Assembly (NCBI GenBank): GCA_019454045.1
Contig: SKCR01049632.1
Coordinates: 248,001 to 312,000, forward strand
Reading direction: 5' to 3'
DNA length: 64,000 nucleotides
Origin: Zanthoxylum bungeanum
Lineage: Eukaryota > Streptophyta > Magnoliopsida > Sapindales > Rutaceae
Both the position numbers and the translations under genes were made by a program. A model generated the notes under the pieces. The model saw nothing but the letters and a program-made list of their open reading frames with translations. It made no database searches and was not told the DNA's origin. Positions 8,933 to 18,579 of the stretch are shown here, piece after piece. Numbering within the stretch: position 1 is the stretch's first letter; each line of letters opens with the position of its first letter.

Positions 8933-11900
8933 ATGATGGAGGGGAGCAACGGAAAAATGATTTTGTTAACCAGTACAAACTATTTCACATGGAGAGGAAG
9001 GATGAAAGACCTTCTGTATGTAAAGGACTATAATGGACCGGTATTTCTGGAGAAGAAACCAGAAGGAATATCCGATGAGAAGTGGGCTAATCTTCACCAG
9101 AAAACATGCAGTACTATTCGTCAGTGGATCGACGATAGTATCGTCAACCATGTCAGTGAAGATGTAAATGCACGTACCTTATGGGGAAAGCTAGAGGAGC
9201 TTTTCCGAGCAAAGACTGGCAACAACAAGCTGTACTACATCAAGAAGATGATGGGTTTGAAATACCAGGAGGGTACAGCTGTGGCGGATCATATCAATGA
9301 CTTCCTCGGAACCATGAAGGAATTGTCTGGATTGGGCATAGACTTCGGAGATGAGGTAAATGGTTTAATACTCCTTAATACGTTACCAGAATCTTGGGAA
9401 ACGTTCAGATCTACGGTGATCAATTCAGCCGCAGATGGGAAAGTCACTATGGAGATGGCAAAGACCAGGATCTTCGAGGAAGAAAAGAGGACGAGAATGC
9501 AGGAGTCAGCATCAGCCTCAACCTCAGAAGCTCTAGTGACAGAGAAGAACACCAGAAGGGGGAGGAGTAAAAGCCGAGGCCCAGGGAGATCAGACAAGAA
9601 CCGAGGGAAATCAAGAACGAGGGATATTGAGTGCTATCACTGTAAGAAGAAAGGCCATATGAAGCGGGATTGCTACAAACTGAAGAACGAGCAGTCCAGG
9701 AGAGATGGTGACTCTAATCAAGAAAGAGTTGCTACAACCACCGAGAAAACCTCCAAAGACTTCTGCATAATATATGAAGAAAATGTTGTGAATCTTGCCA
9801 GCCACGAGACCAGTTGGGTGATAGATAGTGGCGCATCCATACACGCCACATCTCGCAGAGATTTCTTTTCATCTTACACACCAGGGGACTACGGTGCTGT
9901 AAGGATGGGGAATGACGGACAGTCCAAAGCCGTCGGTATTGGAGACATATGCCTTGAAACAGAGAACGGGACAAGGCTAGTGTTGAAGGGAGTCAAGCAC
10001 ATCCCAGATATCCGGTTAAACCTGATCTCAACAGGCAAGCTGGATGATGAAGGTTTCTGCAGCACCTTTAGTGACGGATGCTGGAAGCTCACTAAAGGAT
10101 CAATGGTCGTGGCACGAGGTAAGAAAGATTCAACTTTGTATTTGATGCATGCTAAGCTTTCAAATAGTAGCATAAATACAGTCAACAGTAATGAGGCAAC
10201 CGAGTTATGGCATAAAAAGCTCGGTCACATGAGCCAAACAGGGATGGAGATACTACGCAGGCGGAATGTTCTTCCGGAACTGAAGAACTCACACTTACGG
10301 AAGTGTGAACACTGCATGGCTGGAAAGCAGAACAGAGTATCCTTCCAGAGCTCCCCGCCTCAACGGAAACCGGAGGTACTAGATCTCATACATTCAGATG
10401 TATGTGGTCCGATGCAGATACGAACACTTGAAGGGTCACTGTATTTTGTGACATTTATTGATGATCATTCAAGGAAGATCTGGGCATACACCTTGAAGAG
10501 AAAAGATCAAGTGCTGGGAGTGTTCAAAGAGTTTCATGCCTTGGTGGAGAGAGAAACCGGCAAGAAACTGAAGTGCATCAGAACAGATAACGGTGGAGAA
10601 TACAGAGGTCCGTTTGATCAGTACTGCAAGACACAAGGAATCAGACATCAAACGACACCTCCGAAGACACCTCAGCTGAATGGCCTGGCTGAGAGGATGA
10701 ACAGAACCTTGTGCGAGAGGATCAGAAGCTTGCTGTCACAAGCCAAGCTGCCGAAGACATTTTGGGGGGAGGCACTCATCACAGCAGTTCATGTTTTGAA
10801 CATGTCCCCAGCGGTCGCACTGAAAGGTAATGTTCCTAACCAAGCCTGGACAGGTAAAGAAGTGTCATACGAGCACTTACATGTCTTTAGGTGCAAAGCT
10901 TATGTACACATCCCAAAGGACGAGAGATCCAAGCTTGATGCAAAGACGCGACAGTGTGTCTTTATTGGCTATGGTCAGGATGATTTCGGCTACAAACTCT
11001 ATGATCCTGTAGAGAAGAAGATCGTCAGAAGCCGAGATGTTGTCTTTGTTGAAGACCAGACCATAGAAGATATCAGAAAGGTGATGAAGACAATGCCCCA
11101 GCAATACAGAAATGTGAATCCAGAACCTCAGACACCGGTGCCAGTTCGAGTTGAAGATGAGGTTCCCAGACATGAGGGTACAGGTGATGAAGCTCCCAGA
11201 GATGATGATCATGATCAACCACCAGTACCAGAAGTTCCACCAACAGTTCCACAGAGAAGGTCTGACAGAGAGAGGCGACCTTCAAACAAATACTCTGCAT
11301 ATGAGTATGTGCTGCTTACTGACGGGGGAGAACCCGAGAGCTACCAGGAGGCTGTGGAAACAGAGGACAGAGAAAAGTGGGAGGAAGCCATGCAAGATGA
11401 GATGAAATCTTTGCATGACAATCACACTTTTGAGTTGGTGAAATTGCCAAGAGGCAAACGGGCTTTGAGGAACAAATGGGTGTACAGGGTGAAGCAACAG
11501 GAGCACACTTCACAACCCCGGTACAAAGCCAGACTAGTTGTCAAGGGATTCAATCAGAGGAAAGGCATTGACTTCGATGAAATCTTCTCTCCAGTTGTGA
11601 AGATGTCATCCATCAGAGTGGTACTCAGCTTAGCAGCAAGCCTCGACCTGGAAGTTAAGCAGATGGATGTCAAGACCGCATTTCTTCACGGAGATCTGGA
11701 AGAAGAAATTTACATGGAGCAACCAGAAGGCTTCAGAGTCAGCGGGAAAGAGGACTTTGTGTGCAGACTCAAGAAAAGCCTATACGGTTTGAAACAGGCA
11801 CCGAGACAGTGGTACGTGAAGTTTGAGTCAGTTATGGGGGAGCAGGGATACAAGAAGACTACTTCAGACCATTGTGTTTTCGTTCAGAAATTTTCTGACG

Positions 11901-12895
11901 ATGATTTTATCATCTTACTGCTATATGTAGATGATATGTTGATAGTTGGCAGGAATCAATCGAGGATTGATAATTTGAAGCAGCAACTGAGTAAGTCTTT
12001 TGAGATGAAAGACTTGGGGCCAGCTAAACAGATTCTTGGCATCAGGATCGGACATGATCGGAAAGCCAGGAAGTTATACTTGTCACAGGAGGAGTACATC
12101 GAGAAAGTACTTCAGAGATTCCAGATGGACAAGGCTAAAGCGGTTAGCACTCCTCTTGCTACCCACTTTAGATTGAGTACACAACAGAGTCCCTCTACTG
12201 AGTCAGAGAATGAGGAAATGAAACAGGTTCCATACACCTCAGCAGTGGGAAGTCTTATGTATGCCATGGTGTGCACGAGGCCAGACTTAGCACACGCAGT
12301 TGGATTGGTCAGCCGGTTCATGTCAAACCCAGGACGGGAACACTGGAATGCGATCAAATGGATCATGCGGTATCTACGAGGCACATCCAAAATGAGGTTA
12401 TGTTTTGGAAGCAGCGACAAGCCAGTGTTGATGGGCTACACCGATTCAGATATGGCAGGAGATGTGGATACCCGAAAGTCTACTTCGGGGTATCTGATTA
12501 CTCTCTCAGGAGGAGCTGTGGCATGGCAGTCAAGGTTGCAGAGGTGTGTTGCACTTTCTACAACAGAGGCAGAATTCATTGCAGCGACGGAAGCTTGCAA
12601 GGAATTGATGTGGATGAAGACATTCGTACAGGAATTGGGTTTCAAGCAGAAGTACATTTTGTACTGCGATAGCCAGAGTGCTATCTATCTCGGTAAAAAT
12701 TCGACATTTCATTCGAGGTCAAAACATATCGATGTGAGGAATCACTGGATACGGGACGTCCTGAGCTCAAGGCTGTTAGAACTCAGGAAGATTCACACCG
12801 ACGACAACGGTGCCGATATGTTCACGAAGGTTTTACCGAAAGAGAAGCTTGAAATCTGTCGTGCCATAGCCGGGATGACAAAACTCTCCACATAG
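8933..12895 (+). CDS. Gag-pol polyprotein, Ty1/copia (Tork lineage)
   Basis: One uninterrupted frame of 1320 codons starting ATGATGGAGGGG. In order: gag with a zinc knuckle CYHCKKKGHMKRDC (about residues 234-247); aspartic protease (WVIDSGAS, about 295); GAG-pre-integrase zinc region (LWHKKLGH...CEHC, about 424-465); integrase core with HSDVCGP, IRTDNGGEY and LNGLAERMNRTL (about 489, 550, 588); reverse transcriptase with MDVKTAFLHGDLEEEIYMEQ and LLYVDDMLIVG (about 925 and 997); RNase H with GYTDSDMAGD and CDSQSAIYLGKN (about 1168 and 1245). Length and order equal those of active copia elements such as Tnt1. All key catalytic motifs are present. It would make the virus-like particle and the enzymes for cDNA synthesis and integration, and could mobilise relatives. 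Confidence 0.97.
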   Translation: MMEGSNGKMILLTSTNYFTWRGRMKDLLYVKDYNGPVFLEKKPEGISDEKWANLHQKTCSTIRQWIDDSIVNHVSEDVNARTLWGKLEELFRAKTGNNKLYYIKKMMGLKYQEGTAVADHINDFLGTMKELSGLGIDFGDEVNGLILLNTLPESWETFRSTVINSAADGKVTMEMAKTRIFEEEKRTRMQESASASTSEALVTEKNTRRGRSKSRGPGRSDKNRGKSRTRDIECYHCKKKGHMKRDCYKLKNEQSRRDGDSNQERVATTTEKTSKDFCIIYEENVVNLASHETSWVIDSGASIHATSRRDFFSSYTPGDYGAVRMGNDGQSKAVGIGDICLETENGTRLVLKGVKHIPDIRLNLISTGKLDDEGFCSTFSDGCWKLTKGSMVVARGKKDSTLYLMHAKLSNSSINTVNSNEATELWHKKLGHMSQTGMEILRRRNVLPELKNSHLRKCEHCMAGKQNRVSFQSSPPQRKPEVLDLIHSDVCGPMQIRTLEGSLYFVTFIDDHSRKIWAYTLKRKDQVLGVFKEFHALVERETGKKLKCIRTDNGGEYRGPFDQYCKTQGIRHQTTPPKTPQLNGLAERMNRTLCERIRSLLSQAKLPKTFWGEALITAVHVLNMSPAVALKGNVPNQAWTGKEVSYEHLHVFRCKAYVHIPKDERSKLDAKTRQCVFIGYGQDDFGYKLYDPVEKKIVRSRDVVFVEDQTIEDIRKVMKTMPQQYRNVNPEPQTPVPVRVEDEVPRHEGTGDEAPRDDDHDQPPVPEVPPTVPQRRSDRERRPSNKYSAYEYVLLTDGGEPESYQEAVETEDREKWEEAMQDEMKSLHDNHTFELVKLPRGKRALRNKWVYRVKQQEHTSQPRYKARLVVKGFNQRKGIDFDEIFSPVVKMSSIRVVLSLAASLDLEVKQMDVKTAFLHGDLEEEIYMEQPEGFRVSGKEDFVCRLKKSLYGLKQAPRQWYVKFESVMGEQGYKKTTSDHCVFVQKFSDDDFIILLLYVDDMLIVGRNQSRIDNLKQQLSKSFEMKDLGPAKQILGIRIGHDRKARKLYLSQEEYIEKVLQRFQMDKAKAVSTPLATHFRLSTQQSPSTESENEEMKQVPYTSAVGSLMYAMVCTRPDLAHAVGLVSRFMSNPGREHWNAIKWIMRYLRGTSKMRLCFGSSDKPVLMGYTDSDMAGDVDTRKSTSGYLITLSGGAVAWQSRLQRCVALSTTEAEFIAATEACKELMWMKTFVQELGFKQKYILYCDSQSAIYLGKNSTFHSRSKHIDVRNHWIRDVLSSRLLELRKIHTDDNGADMFTKVLPKEKLEICRAIAGMTKLST

Positions 12896-13043
12896 TTAGA
12901 GTGTGGAGATTCAGAGAACTACGATTGGCTTGATCCCAACTCAGGGTACGTAGGCAGTCATTCAGATGCAGCCAGGGGAGGATCCTTTGGAGGATCCGGA
13001 TTTGGATGATTAATGGTCGGCTCAGATTTTGTGGAAATCTTCA

Positions 13044-13057
13044 CCGAGGGGGAGATT
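13044..13057 (+). other. Polypurine tract of copia F
   Basis: GAGGGGGAGATT stands directly before the 3' LTR at 13058. It primes plus-strand synthesis. Confidence 0.9.
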
Positions 13058-13375
13058 TGTTGGAAACAGCTGCAAAAGTGTGTGTGTGCATGTTGCAGCT
13101 GGCCAACTTGGCCAGCTGCAGGCAGTGTTTGGGAAGCTGGCAACTTTTGCCAGCTTGCTCAAACCGCGTGACACTGTTCACGCGGTTTGAGCACTATAAA
13201 ATGGAGCTCTGAGGATCATTAATTGGTATCCCAAATCGTGAGGAAAGATAGAGAGTAAAGTGTTTGAGAGTTTTTTGTAAAGCTTGGGTTGTAAGCTTTG
13301 TAATTCTTTTGTGAGTAAAATAAAAGAAGAATTTTCTCTCAATTCACCTCTATTATTGTGTGTTTATTCACAACA
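13058..13375 (+). repeat. 3' LTR of copia F
   Basis: 318 bp, identical to the 5' LTR except A13244 for G8078. Its TATA box is at about 13194-13203 and its AATAAA at 13319-13324. It could start transcription into the kinase exon, but no ATG lies between the TATA box and the kinase. Confidence 0.96.
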
Positions 13376-13380
13376 AGAAC

Positions 13381-14352
13381 TTCTCAGAAAAATTGGGGGG
13401 AGGAGGGTTCGGTTCTGTTTTCAAAGGGGTGCTGCCTAATTCAAGTGTCATAGCTGTGAAGAAGCTTCAAAGCGTTAGCCAAGGAGAGAAACAATTCAGG
13501 GCAGAAGTAAGCACAATAGGGAACATCCAGCATGTCAATCTAGTTCGTCTTCGTGGATTCTGCTCTGAAGGTACTAAGAAACTGCTGGTATATGATTACT
13601 TTCCAAATAGTTCTTTAGATTCCCATATCTTCCATGGAAAGGATTCAAAGGTGCTTGATTGGAAAACAAGATACCAAATTGCACTAGGGAGAGCAAGAGG
13701 TTTGGTTTATCTACATGAGAAGTGTAGAGACTGCATCATACACTGTGACATAAAGCCAGAAAACATTCTGTTAGATGCTGAATGGCGTCCAAAAGTGGCG
13801 GATTTTGGGCTGGCAAAGCTTGTTGGGAGGGAGTTCAGCAGAGTCCTAACAACCATTAGGGGAACAAGAGGGTATCTCGCACCTGAATGGATTTCAGGAG
13901 TGGCCATAACAGCCAAAGCTGATGTTTACAGCTATGGAATGATGCTACTTGAAATTGTATCGGGTAGGAGAAACTCTGCATACAACTGTGAACACAGTGA
14001 AGATGGAGAAATGGAGTTCTTCCCAACTTGGGCTGCAAGGCTAATGAATGAAGGTGGCAATGTGATTAGCCTTTTAGACACAAGGCTTCAAGGCACTGCT
14101 AATGTAGAGGAGCTTTCAAGAATTTGCAAAATTGCTTGTTGGTGTATCCAAGATGATGAAACTCAGAGACCATCAATGGGTCAAGTGGTTCAAATCCTTG
14201 AGGGGGTCTTGGAAGTGACTCAATCTCCAATTCCAATGTCACTTCAAATAGTTGCAGACAACCATAATGACATAATCTTCTTCACTGAGTCATCGAAGAA
14301 TTCAGCTGCTTCATCTCAGGATAAGTTCGCTGGAACATTAGCAAGTTCCTAA
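13381..14352 (+). pseudogene. S-receptor-like kinase, C-terminal kinase domain (separated)
   Basis: This continues the same gene in frame after the copia insertion. The codon for N496 is followed by TTC TCA at 13381 once one copy of the target duplication is removed; the intact gene would encode about 819 residues. The kinase domain is open over 323 codons. It has glycine loop GGGGFGSVFKG, lysine in VIAVKKL, catalytic loop IIHCDIKPENILL (HCD, so a non-RD kinase), DFG in KVADFGLAKL, and GTRGYLAPEW. Non-RD receptor kinases often act in immune signalling; that role is inference here. No ATG lies near the start of this part; the open frame begins at GTG 13360 inside the LTR. It is probably not made as a protein in this allele. 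Confidence 0.92.
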
Positions 14353-15100
14353 ATCCTTACCGATATAATAAATTCTAGTATTCGTATGTGTTATTTCTGT
14401 TCGACTTTATTTTAAGTTTATTGGCTATTTGAGTATTATTTTCGTTAGTTTACAAATAATACTCTGTAAGTAGTTTCATATGGTTTGAATACAAATTCCC
14501 TCTGTAAGTAGGATAATATTTATCTAACCTTCTGTTTGTGAGTTGTTTATTTTCTTTTTGTTCATCTCTACTAACTAGAACCATAACAATTTATCCAAAT
14601 GTTAAGTGTTTCAAGTCTACTGTTAAATAACCTGGAAGTGTTTCAAAGTTTGACAGAGTGCTTTTGTTCAAGAACTGAATGTACTTTAAAATTTGACAAG
14701 GTACTTTTATTCAAAAAATAAATGTGCTTTGAAGTTTGACAATGTATTTTTGTTCTACTCCCATGGTCATGCTATCTCATCTTCTCTTTTGGTTTAAGAA
14801 ACACATTTTTTTTTCCCAAAACTTACAGTGTAGGGAGTCTTGTGCCGTTATGCGCTGGGCCATCCTTTTGATTGCCTGTGTATTTCCATGAATGCTTTTA
14901 CATAGAGTGTCCCATTCATATGTCCGCTCATGAAAGTCATTGGAAGCAACATCACTTAGGTGGTCAAAATTGGGTGTTGAATATGGGGTTCTGAGTCTGA
15001 ATTAAGTACATTATCTAAAGTTAATTTCACTGTCATCAATGGCTAAACAAAAACTCCAAGTCATACTTTACCGCCAGAGAAAATTAACTAATGTGACTAA
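14353..15100. other. 3' flank of the receptor-kinase gene; no gene seen
   Basis: AT-rich sequence with no protein-like frame. 14625-14755 holds loosely repeated 'AAGTTTGACARRGTRCTTTTGTTC' units (three). It presumably contains the 3' UTR and polyadenylation signal, but no single site stands out. Confidence 0.5.
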
Positions 15101-16256
15101 AAGATTAGAAAGAACAAAGAAATAGACAACTGAAATCGATAGGATAAACAAAAAGAATAAAAGATAAAACGAGTACTGAAAACATCCCAATTTGCTGACC
15201 TGTATCGGACAACACCAATTTGAGGTAGAATGAGGATTTGTACTTGGAAAGAAGAGGACAATGAAGGTCCAAAGTCCTAAAGAGGCTGGAGTCAGACAGA
15301 GGGGCCCGAGCCAATATACAGAAGAGTACTCTCGAGGACAAAACCGGTTTGATGAAGCTCAGTTGGGATACCGACCCGACCCAGAGAAAAAGTGTAAGGT
15401 TCGGTAGCATTCGATCATTCATGGAAGTCGACTCGAGGTGGTCATTTTGAAGATCCGACCTGGCTAGAGAAGCCAGGAGGTATGATCAGTTATCAATCAC
15501 CTCAGCAAGCTGGCCCGAAGAGCGGAGTATGGGTCCACAAGTTTCGTGCTCGAAAAGTATGTAACATATGCCCTAAAAGAAAAAAAAATATCATTCTAGA
15601 AGGCTAATGATGACAACGGAAAATCAGCGGTTCTCATTGAAAGTAGCCCTTGCCAACCGCAATGGGATGGTGCTGTAGCGGAGGAGTGGCAGAGCAGAGT
15701 CGCCGTAGGTCGCCAGAGGCCGTTATAGGCCAGTACAATGACAATGAAAATGAAGCATTCTGATGGACCGAATTAAGGGTGGTTAAGAAGAGTTGTTATT
15801 GCAATGATGGCAATAACTAAGCTGACGTCATGGGCGGCGAAACAATGAATTTAAAAACCTATATAAATGGGTTGAAGCCACAAATTCAAAGGATAGGAAT
15901 TTTCACATCTCACTACTTGTAAAAGAACTCTAAAACCTAATTATAGAGAAAGATAATTGGTTGGTACCCGATCATCCCAGATGTTGTAAACCCTTCGAAA
16001 GCTTACCACGTTATTTGTAACTCGGGTTGATTTTTGACCCCAAGCACGTAATAAAATAACCCCTTTACTCCCATGGACGTAAGTTGGAGCCACTCTCCAC
16101 CGAACCACATAAACCCTTGTCTATGTGATAATTTTTCTGCTTGCATAGTTTGCTTTGATTCCCCACTAACCAAATAAATTCACTACTAAGGGAGGTTCTT
16201 TCAAGGGGTTAATTTCCCAAATTATCCTTGGAACCAAAAACAGCCATCAACAAATG
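15100..16256 (+). mobile_element. LTR-like remnant, gypsy type (uncertain)
   Basis: Noncoding, with promoter-like CCTATATAAATGG near 15859, CGTAATAAAATAA near 16048 and an LTR-like end CAGCCATCAACA at 16256. The block around 16075-16130 (GAGCCACTCTCCACCGAACC) resembles the U5 of gypsy LTRs. I found no matching copy or target duplication in this window, so both borders are approximate. The minus-strand ORF at 15105-15422 is not protein-like. Confidence 0.35.
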
Positions 16257-16832
16257 GGTTAGTTTTTATTAGGGGTGGACGCGGTTCGGTTTGGTTCGGT
16301 TTTTGCTAAAAACCAAACCAAACCATATTTTACGGTTCGGATTTTTTACCTCTCAAACCAAACCATTAAATAACGGTTTGGTTCAGATTGAAAATTTTTT
16401 AAACCAGCGGTTTACGGATTAGTTCGGTTCGGTTTACGGATTACTATATTTAAAATAAATTTTCATCCACTTAAGTGAAGACCAAAAAAAAAAAAAAAAC
16501 TAGTCTATCCAACAAATAGTATGAAGTGCTATGGTGTAAGTTGTGACTTCATGGAATACATGCACTCCATAAAAGATTGAAAAATGAGGCACAATTAATT
16601 CTTGTATTTTTTAAAAATTACCTCAAATAATGATGCTACCATCATTTTAATTAAGAAACAAATTCAACATCTTACTTTCAAGAATAATGATGCTACCATA
16701 AAATAAAAAATTGAAGAATAAAAGTATTAACAAATAAATTGAAGAATAAAAGCATTAATAAATAAATATATTAACAAAAATTTAAGAATAAAAATATTAA
16801 CGTACTAATAAAAAGAAAACATATAATAAAAT

Positions 16833-18525
16833 TGTTGGCGACTTGATCACATAAAAGGATTTTGATGACGTCAACGTGAATGAAGACTTCGACGTACAAA
16901 CACGAAGCATTACAAAAAGTGTCGAAGCATATGGGGTGAAGAGCGAGAATATGAAGACTAGCGGCAAATCGAAGATAATGATTAAGAGCTAAATTTTATT
17001 GTAAGTGAGTTTAATCAAGTGATCTAAAGCTCTTAGGAATCATACATTTTGCATCACTTGCATTTAAAATGGCTTAAAATGCTAAAAGAATCATTTGCAT
17101 TTTATTTGCACCAAAATGAACTTCATGCACAAATGCATCGGTAAATGATCTTCTAAAAACTAGCAAACGGTTTAATTAAACTTCAAATGATATACCGTTA
17201 GATAGATATGTGTCTCTAGTTTGATACGGTTCAAACGTAACACAATTCCGATGCATAGAAAGTTTTCTAAAGCCATTTTACTACAACATGTTCAGATGTA
17301 CGTTTTCTGCATACACGTCACATTAGAAAATTTCCATAAAATTCATCTTAATGTTTTTGGCGTTGAATTTTTTACAGAAGCTATATCTATGTGTCTAGTT
17401 TATGTATAAATTTACAAATCACGATTTGGAATTTTCTAGAGGAAGTTTTGGCACAAAATACATGCTCTCTGGAACCAGGGAGCTCCTCGCCGGTCTCCAT
17501 ACCGGTTTGCTCGCCGGTCTAGGCTTTATTGTGCAGTCACTGAAACTAGGGAGATCCATACCGGTCTCCATGCCGGTTTCTATACCGGTCTAGCTCTTCA
17601 TGTTACAAAGCTACTGGAACCGGCACGGACCATACCGGTCCCCATACCGGTTTCCATACCGGTCTAACGGCTAGTTTTTTGAACGTTATATAGCCGTTAG
17701 GAGCCGTTGGAACCCTAGACCGGCATGCCGGTTTCCTCGCCGGTTTGCTCGCCGGTTTCGCTGTAAGTTGGGGAAAGCTTTGCATTTTATTATAAATAGA
17801 ACCCCAACTCATTTGCTTCAAGTTAGAGACTTAGAAAACCTTCATACACATTCTCTAAAGCAAATACAAGAGTGTCTTAAACCTTCATACACTTAAACAC
17901 TCATACAAGCTCACACTCATCTTCATATCATTTAGTGAGCTTAGATCACTTGGGTTTGCATCTCACACAATCTTCATTATATTTGTGAGTGCCCAAGTGT
18001 GTTTTACAATTTCTTTATCAAAAACACTTGCGGTTTGTGAAATCCCATAGTTTGGGTAAGTTGTAAAGGTTGTGAGTGCACCTACGAACAAAACTCAAGT
18101 TGTAAAGGTTGTGAGTACGCCTACGAACAAAACTCAAAGTTGTAAAAGGTTTGGAGTGCACCTTTGCGGAAAACTCTTGGTTACGAGTGAGCCACGACAA
18201 AACTCGGATTTTAGTGGAAATCTTCAAGCGAGGCTTGGGGGAGTGGACGTAGGCACGTTTGGCCGAACCACTATAAATCGTGGTGTCGTATTTCTCTTTC
18301 CCTTAACTTTTACTTATTTGCAAGTTTGATTACATTTATAATATTGATTAGAAACTTGCATATAGGCTATTAATTGGAATAGAGAAAATTGCCTAAAACT
18401 CCCACTTGGTAATAAGAGCTTAAAATCGGCAAAGATTTTATAATTCCGCATTTATAGCGATAACCCAATTCACCCCCCTTTTGGGTATAGAGATTTCTTG
18501 TCGCTATTGCTTGTAGGTACTTTCA
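16833..18525 (+). repeat. 5' LTR of element H
   Basis: 1693 bp, TGTTGGCGACTTGATC to GGTACTTTCA. TATA-like TTATAAATAGAACC lies near 17790. It contains the ACCGGT cluster and a short tandem GTTGTAAAGGTTGTGAGT repeat near 18060-18145. Confidence 0.95.
17485..17757 (+). promoter_or_regulatory. ACCGGT/CCGGT motif cluster in U3 of H
   Basis: About 15 copies of CCGGT or ACCGG, many as the palindrome ACCGGT in the form CCATACCGGTCTCC or CGCCGGTTTGC. The cluster lies within about 270 bp and ends roughly 35 bp upstream of the TATA-like box. It is repeated at 21566-21838 in the 3' LTR. Clustered CCGG-centred palindromes are a described feature of Sirevirus LTRs. Confidence 0.7.
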
Positions 18526-18527
18526 GT

Positions 18528-18539
18528 TGGTATCAGAGC
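18528..18539 (+). other. Primer-binding site of H
   Basis: TGGTATCAGAGC, two bases after the 5' LTR; initiator-methionine tRNA type. Confidence 0.93.
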
Positions 18540-18579
18540 GAGGTATTCTCTACAAGACTTAACCGTCCGAGAATAGATC

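Larger units (their letters stand above)
7892..13375 (+). mobile_element. Complete Tork-type copia retrotransposon (F)
   Basis: 5484 bp, flanked by perfect 5-bp duplications AGAAC (7887-7891 and 13376-13380). It has two 318-bp LTRs (TGTTGG...CAACA) that differ at one site (G8078 versus A13244), a tRNA-iMet-type primer site, one intact gag-pol frame and a purine tract. It appears autonomous and very recently inserted. The target is the host receptor-kinase gene, exactly at a codon boundary between the membrane anchor and the kinase domain. The gag-pol layout is that of the Tork/Tnt1 branch of copia. Confidence 0.96.

Noticed and set aside
13360..13380. Kinase ORF starting inside the 3' LTR
   Set aside because: It begins with GTG inside the LTR and no ATG lies upstream in the LTR transcript; it is only an open read-through.
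15105..15422. 105-codon minus-strand ORF
   Set aside because: Low-complexity, leucine/serine-rich translation in an LTR-like region without family features.
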